Assembly: GCA_034436015.1 (NCBI GenBank)
Contig: DAOTWG010000028.1
Coordinates: 1-55,556, forward strand
Origin: DAOTVX01 sp034436015
GTDB lineage: Bacteria > Chloroflexota > Anaerolineae > Anaerolineales > Villigracilaceae
Length of the DNA stretch: 55,556 nucleotides
Direction of reading: 5' to 3'
Positions 52,779-55,556 of this stretch are shown here, in pieces. Both the position numbers and the translations under genes were made by a program. Each line of letters begins with the position of its first letter. Position 1 is the first letter of the stretch. Under the pieces are notes generated by a model. The model was not told where the DNA came from. It saw only the letters and a list, made by a program, of their open reading frames with translations, and did not search any database.

Positions 52779-53498
52779 CTAGGCGCTTACCTCCATAGAT
52801 TGAGCGGCGTTTACGTCCACTTTGATGCCCGGCCCCATACTTGCCGCGAGGGTAATGCGCTTAATGTAACTACCCTTGGCGGCTGCCGGACGGGCTTTCT
52901 TGACGGCGTCCATCAGCGCCGCGAAGTTCTCGTACAACTTCTCAGTCTCAAACGAGACTTTTCCGATGGGAGCGTGAATGTTCGCTGTCTTATCGAGGCG
53001 GAATTCTACACGCCCGGCTTTCGCCTCTTTGATCACACGCGGTAGATCTTCAGCAGCGACGACTGTACCGGCTTTCGGATTGGGCATCAACCCACGCGGG
53101 CCCAACACGCGCCCAAGACGTCCCACTTTGCCCATCATGTCTGGTGTGGCGATTGCCACATCGAATTCCAGCCAGCCGCTCTGAATGCGGTTAATGATTT
53201 CGTCGTCATCGGCAACGACATCGGCGCCGGCGTTGCGCGCTAATGTGGCTCCCTCGCCCTGCGCAAAGACCAGCACGCGCACTGTCTTGCCCAGCCCGTG
53301 CGGCAGCACGACCACATCGCGCACCTGCTGATCCGCCTGACGTGGATCCAATCCCATACGCATGTGGACTTCGACGGTCGCGTCGAAGTTGGCATAGGAT
53401 GTGTCTTTCACAAGTTGTACGGCTTCACGCGGCGAGTAGGATTTATTACGATCGATCTTGGCCGCCGCGGTCAGATATTTCTTCCCGTGTTTTGCCAT
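52779..53498 (-). CDS. rplA: 50S ribosomal protein L1
   Basis: 239 residues, normal length. MAKHGKKYLTAAAKIDRNKS at the start, the conserved LPHGLGKTVRVLVFA and the binding-site segment LGPRGLMPNPKAGTV, and RLDKTANIHAPIGKVSF are all present. L1 binds 23S rRNA helix 76-78 and often represses the rplK-rplA mRNA. The ATG at 53498 has GGAGA upstream. A 192-nt leader with the attenuator separates it from rplJ. Confidence 0.97.
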   Translation of the reverse strand: MAKHGKKYLTAAAKIDRNKSYSPREAVQLVKDTSYANFDATVEVHMRMGLDPRQADQQVRDVVVLPHGLGKTVRVLVFAQGEGATLARNAGADVVADDDEIINRIQSGWLEFDVAIATPDMMGKVGRLGRVLGPRGLMPNPKAGTVVAAEDLPRVIKEAKAGRVEFRLDKTANIHAPIGKVSFETEKLYENFAALMDAVKKARPAAAKGSYIKRITLAASMGPGIKVDVNAAQSMEVSA

Positions 53499-53553
53499 GT
53501 TCTCTCCTTCGTGGTACAAACGGGCCTTTTGCTTTTCAGGCCCTCCCACCAGT

Positions 53554-53979
53554 TTAATCTACGATTGTAATGCCCATTGAACGAGCTGTGCCTTCGATCT
53601 GGCGCATCGCGCTCTCCAAGTCGACGGCGTTGAGGTCTTTCATTTTCAACTCGGCAATCTCGCGGATTTGGGCGCGAGTCACTTTGCCGACCTTTTCTTT
53701 GTTTGGCGCGCTAGAGCCTTTTTCGACGCCGGCCGCTTTGCGCAAGAGCACCGCCGCTGGAGGGGTTTTGAGGACAAAGGTGAAGGACCCGTCCGTATAT
53801 ATGCTAATTTCAGCCGGAATGATTTCGCCGGGGCGGTTTGCCGTCCTGGCATTATACTCTTTGCAGAAGGCCATGATGTTGATACCATGCCCTGCCAAAG
53901 CCGGACCGATCGGCGGCGCCGGATTCGCTTTTCCGGCCTCGATTTGCAGACGGACGATTGCTTTGAGTTTCTTTGCCAT
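53554..53979 (-). CDS. rplK: 50S ribosomal protein L11
   Basis: 141 residues. Start MAKKLKAIVRLQIEAGKANP, then GPALAGHGINIMAFCKEYNA and the C-terminal RNA-binding domain (KEKVGKVTRAQIREIAELK). It binds the GTPase-associated centre of 23S rRNA. AAGGAG lies 6 nt before ATG 53979. The upstream leader is structured (listed separately). Confidence 0.97.
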   Translation of the reverse strand: MAKKLKAIVRLQIEAGKANPAPPIGPALAGHGINIMAFCKEYNARTANRPGEIIPAEISIYTDGSFTFVLKTPPAAVLLRKAAGVEKGSSAPNKEKVGKVTRAQIREIAELKMKDLNAVDLESAMRQIEGTARSMGITIVD

Positions 53980-54002
53980 GGTTGCTCCTTTGTGGTGATA
54001 GC

Positions 54003-54085
54003 GGGTGGCAAGGGGCACCCTCCCACTTATGAAAGGTTCCTGCGCTACTACTCCCCAATGCTTGGGGAAGGTAAAGCGGCGCAGG
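54003..54085 (-). promoter_or_regulatory. Structured leader of rplK-rplA, possible L1 or L11 autoregulatory site
   Basis: Between nusG and rplK: a 7-bp outer stem (CCTGCGC 54039-54045 with 54079-54085) encloses a perfect hairpin TCCCCAA-tgc-TTGGGGA (54052-54068), and nearer the gene a GGGTG/CACCC hairpin (54003-54007 with 54016-54020). L1 commonly binds its own mRNA in this leader; assignment here is inference. Confidence 0.45.
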
Positions 54086-54124
54086 ATGATACCGCTTTTT
54101 GGGGTGACAGAAGGAAATCCTCTC

Positions 54125-54805
54125 TCAGGCTTTCTCTACCTGCAGAAAATCCAATTCCACAGGCGTCTCGCGACCGAAGAAGGAGACCATCACGCGCACT
54201 TTGTGGCGTTCCATGTCGATTTCGGAGACGACACCGCGAAAGTCATTGAAGGGACCATCGATAATGCGGACTCGTTCGCCTTCCTTAAAAGTTACCTTGA
54301 CTGCCGGCGCTTCTGCCTCCATGCGTTTGAGGATTTGCGCTACCTCTTCTGGCCGTAGGGGGGTCGGCTCGTTCCCCATACCCACAAAGCCGGTGACGCC
54401 CGGCGTGTTCCGTACAACGAACCACGATTCCTCGGTCATGATCATGTTGACCAGGACGTAACCGGGGAAGATGTGTCGCTCCACAGTGCGGCGCTTTCCG
54501 TCGCGCACCTCGACTTCTTCTTGCGAGGGCACGATGATGTCGAAAATCTTATCCTTCATGCCCATCGACTCGATGCGCTGTTCCAAGTTGTGGCGCACTT
54601 TATTTTCGTAGCCGGAATAGCAATGAATCACGTACCAGGCTGGCTGTCCTTCCGCCGGCGTCGCTTCCGAAGTAGATGGCGCGGCGTGCTCTTGAGAGGA
54701 TGGCGTCAGCTTTTCCGCTTCTGACGCAACACTCTCTTTCTCGGGCATTTCCTGAAGTGGTGTTTCTCGTTCTTCCGATTGCTCTTGCGATTCCGGTACA
54801 GCCAT
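54125..54805 (-). CDS. nusG: Transcription termination/antitermination factor NusG
   Basis: 226 residues, about 45 longer than usual due to an acidic Glu/Ser/Pro-rich N-terminal extension (about 1-60). Then the NGN domain (PAWYVIHCYSGYENKVRHNL, IFPGYVLVNMIM) and the C-terminal KOW domain (FKEGERVRIIDGPFNDFRG). It binds RNA polymerase and links it to Rho or to ribosomes. ATG 54805 follows a GAAGAAGGA ribosome site; an upstream ATG would overlap secE. Confidence 0.95.
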   Translation of the reverse strand: MAVPESQEQSEERETPLQEMPEKESVASEAEKLTPSSQEHAAPSTSEATPAEGQPAWYVIHCYSGYENKVRHNLEQRIESMGMKDKIFDIIVPSQEEVEVRDGKRRTVERHIFPGYVLVNMIMTEESWFVVRNTPGVTGFVGMGNEPTPLRPEEVAQILKRMEAEAPAVKVTFKEGERVRIIDGPFNDFRGVVSEIDMERHKVRVMVSFFGRETPVELDFLQVEKA

Positions 54806-54833
54806 TGCTCGTCCTTCTTCCTGAATTAGCCGT

Positions 54834-55052
54834 TTAGCGGGCGCCAAGAGCCAGCGCGAGCAGCGCCTCGGTGCCTACGTCAATGGACCACAGGAAGAGG
54901 CTCATAGAAGTCATAACGATCAGCACCAACACAGTCAGTCGCGTGGCTTCCTGCCGCGTAGGCCAGGTCACGCGGCGCAATTCACCTATCGTCTCACGCC
55001 AGTAGCGGCGCATAGCGCCTTCGCGCTTTTTGCTCTTCTCTTTTCTAGCCAC
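54834..55052 (-). CDS. secE: Protein translocase subunit SecE
   Basis: 72 residues with the short basic/amphipathic N terminus, the family signature WRETIGELRRVTWPTRQEA and a single membrane helix (LTVLVLIVMTSMSLFLWSID). It clamps SecY in the translocon. GTG 55052 has AAGGAG at 55059-55064, 6 nt away. The longer in-frame ATG version would run through tRNA-Trp and is rejected. nusG is 28 nt downstream, the usual pair. Confidence 0.93.
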   Translation of the reverse strand: MARKEKSKKREGAMRRYWRETIGELRRVTWPTRQEATRLTVLVLIVMTSMSLFLWSIDVGTEALLALALGAR

Positions 55053-55132
55053 AGATAACTCCTTGTCTTCTCCGACGGTGAAAACGCCGCCACACACGCC
55101 CAGAGGGGGATGGACGGCGTTCTTCTTATGAG

Positions 55133-55206
55133 CAGGCCAGGCAGGACTCGAACCCACAACCGCTCGTTTTGGAGACGAGTGCTCTACCAAATTGAGCTAC
55201 TGGCCT
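55133..55206 (-). tRNA. tRNA-Trp (anticodon CCA)
   Basis: Minus-strand cloverleaf: acceptor AGGCCAG/CTGGCCT, D arm GCTC-GAGC, anticodon arm CTCGT-CTCCAAA-ACGAG with CCA, T loop TTCGAGT, discriminator G. CCA end not encoded. It lies between rpmG and secE, the typical place in many bacteria. Confidence 0.95.
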
Positions 55207-55286
55207 GAGCGGATAGTCTCCAGGTCTTTGGTCGTATGTCCGGAAATTCCCGACAAGCAGACCATGAGACCGGCTGACTACCCTGA

Positions 55287-55457
55287 CTACTTCGTTTCAC
55301 GATGCATCACATGCCGCCGGCAACGAGGACAATACTTCTTCAGCTCCAGACGGTTTGGATCGTTGCGACGGTTCTTCTCCGTCACGTAGTTTCGTTCCTT
55401 GCACTCGTTACACGCCAGGATGATTACCGGACGGATATCTTTCTTTTTAGAGGCCAT
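55287..55457 (-). CDS. rpmG: 50S ribosomal protein L33
   Basis: 56 residues: MASKKKDIRPVIILACNECK at the start, ERNYVTEKNRRNDPNRLELK and the end KYCPRCRRHVMHRETK. Both CxxC pairs are present (zinc-binding C+ form). Located between tuf and tRNA-Trp as in many genomes. The tuf stop lies 20 nt upstream. Confidence 0.96.
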   Translation of the reverse strand: MASKKKDIRPVIILACNECKERNYVTEKNRRNDPNRLELKKYCPRCRRHVMHRETK

Positions 55458-55476
55458 GATCCTTTACCTGCTCCGT

Positions 55477-55556
55477 TTACTCCAAGATCTTCGTAATGAC
55501 GCCGGCGCCGACGGTCAGGCCGCCTTCGCGGATGGCGAACTTGGAGCCTTGTTCGA
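55477..55556 (-). CDS. tuf: Elongation factor Tu, C-terminal end only
   Basis: The last 25 codons on the minus strand, reading EQGSKFAIREGGLTVGAGVI then TKILE and TAA. This is the conserved C-terminal end of EF-Tu. The rest lies beyond the window. It heads the tuf-rpmG-secE-nusG-rplKAJL block. Confidence 0.95.
   Translation of the reverse strand, partial: EQGSKFAIREGGLTVGAGVITKILE

Overview
The window looks like the chromosome of a Chloroflexota bacterium, most likely Anaerolineae-like and probably thermophilic and largely anaerobic. This is inference from gene content: an operon of lineage-typical unknown membrane proteins around a MutL-like actin-fold ATPase, a 2-oxoacid:ferredoxin oxidoreductase, rubrerythrin, and secreted or cytosolic glycosidases. 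No 16S rRNA is present to confirm it. Several promoters are extended -10 type (TGnTATAAT), and several genes begin within 7-10 nt of the -10 box, so their mRNAs are probably leaderless.

Layout. 1-1.3 kb: 3' part of a secreted GH18 chitinase. 1.4-10.8 kb: housekeeping block (murJ, glmU, cdd, recO, ftsK, a YugP-type metalloprotease, a flippase-like membrane protein, a PrsW-type membrane protein). 10.9-17.9 kb: accessory region with a decayed cation-efflux gene, an intact sensor kinase/response regulator pair, and a divergent unit made of an intact 57-residue membrane protein and a decayed ABC exporter, ending in an IS5-family transposase relic. 18.0-27.1 kb: a NYN-domain protein, then an eight-gene run of tightly packed, mostly uncharacterised genes (zinc-ribbon protein with an array of P-x-W-L motifs, MutL-like ATPase, four or five membrane proteins). 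This run is the best candidate for an undescribed system. 27.2-28.8 kb: infC-rpmI-rplT and tRNA-Lys on the minus strand; infC appears to start at ATC. 28.9-36.2 kb: DnaJ-type co-chaperone, HtrA-type lipoprotein protease, four-subunit 2-oxoacid oxidoreductase, phosphohexomutase, rubrerythrin. 36.3-45.8 kb: GH1 glycosidase, frameshifted GT-C glycosyltransferase, wrecked aldo/keto reductase, nitroreductase, glutamine synthetase, beta-lactamase-fold hydrolase, frameshifted proline dehydrogenase, SRAP protein. 46.1-49.5 kb: sugar aminotransferase, Gfo/Idh oxidoreductase, metallo-beta-lactamase-fold hydrolase. 49.5-51.5 kb: E1 alpha and beta of a pyruvate/branched-chain dehydrogenase. 51.6-55.6 kb (minus strand): tuf, rpmG, tRNA-Trp, secE, nusG, rplK, rplA, rplJ, rplL in canonical order, with a likely attenuator before rplJ and a structured leader before rplK.

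Two themes stand out. Core genes are intact while at least eight accessory genes are broken by frameshifts, stops or deletion, which argues for real gene decay more than for poor sequence. And the unknown operon at 18.8-27.1 kb joins an ATPase with membrane and scaffold-like proteins in a way that suggests one envelope-associated complex.
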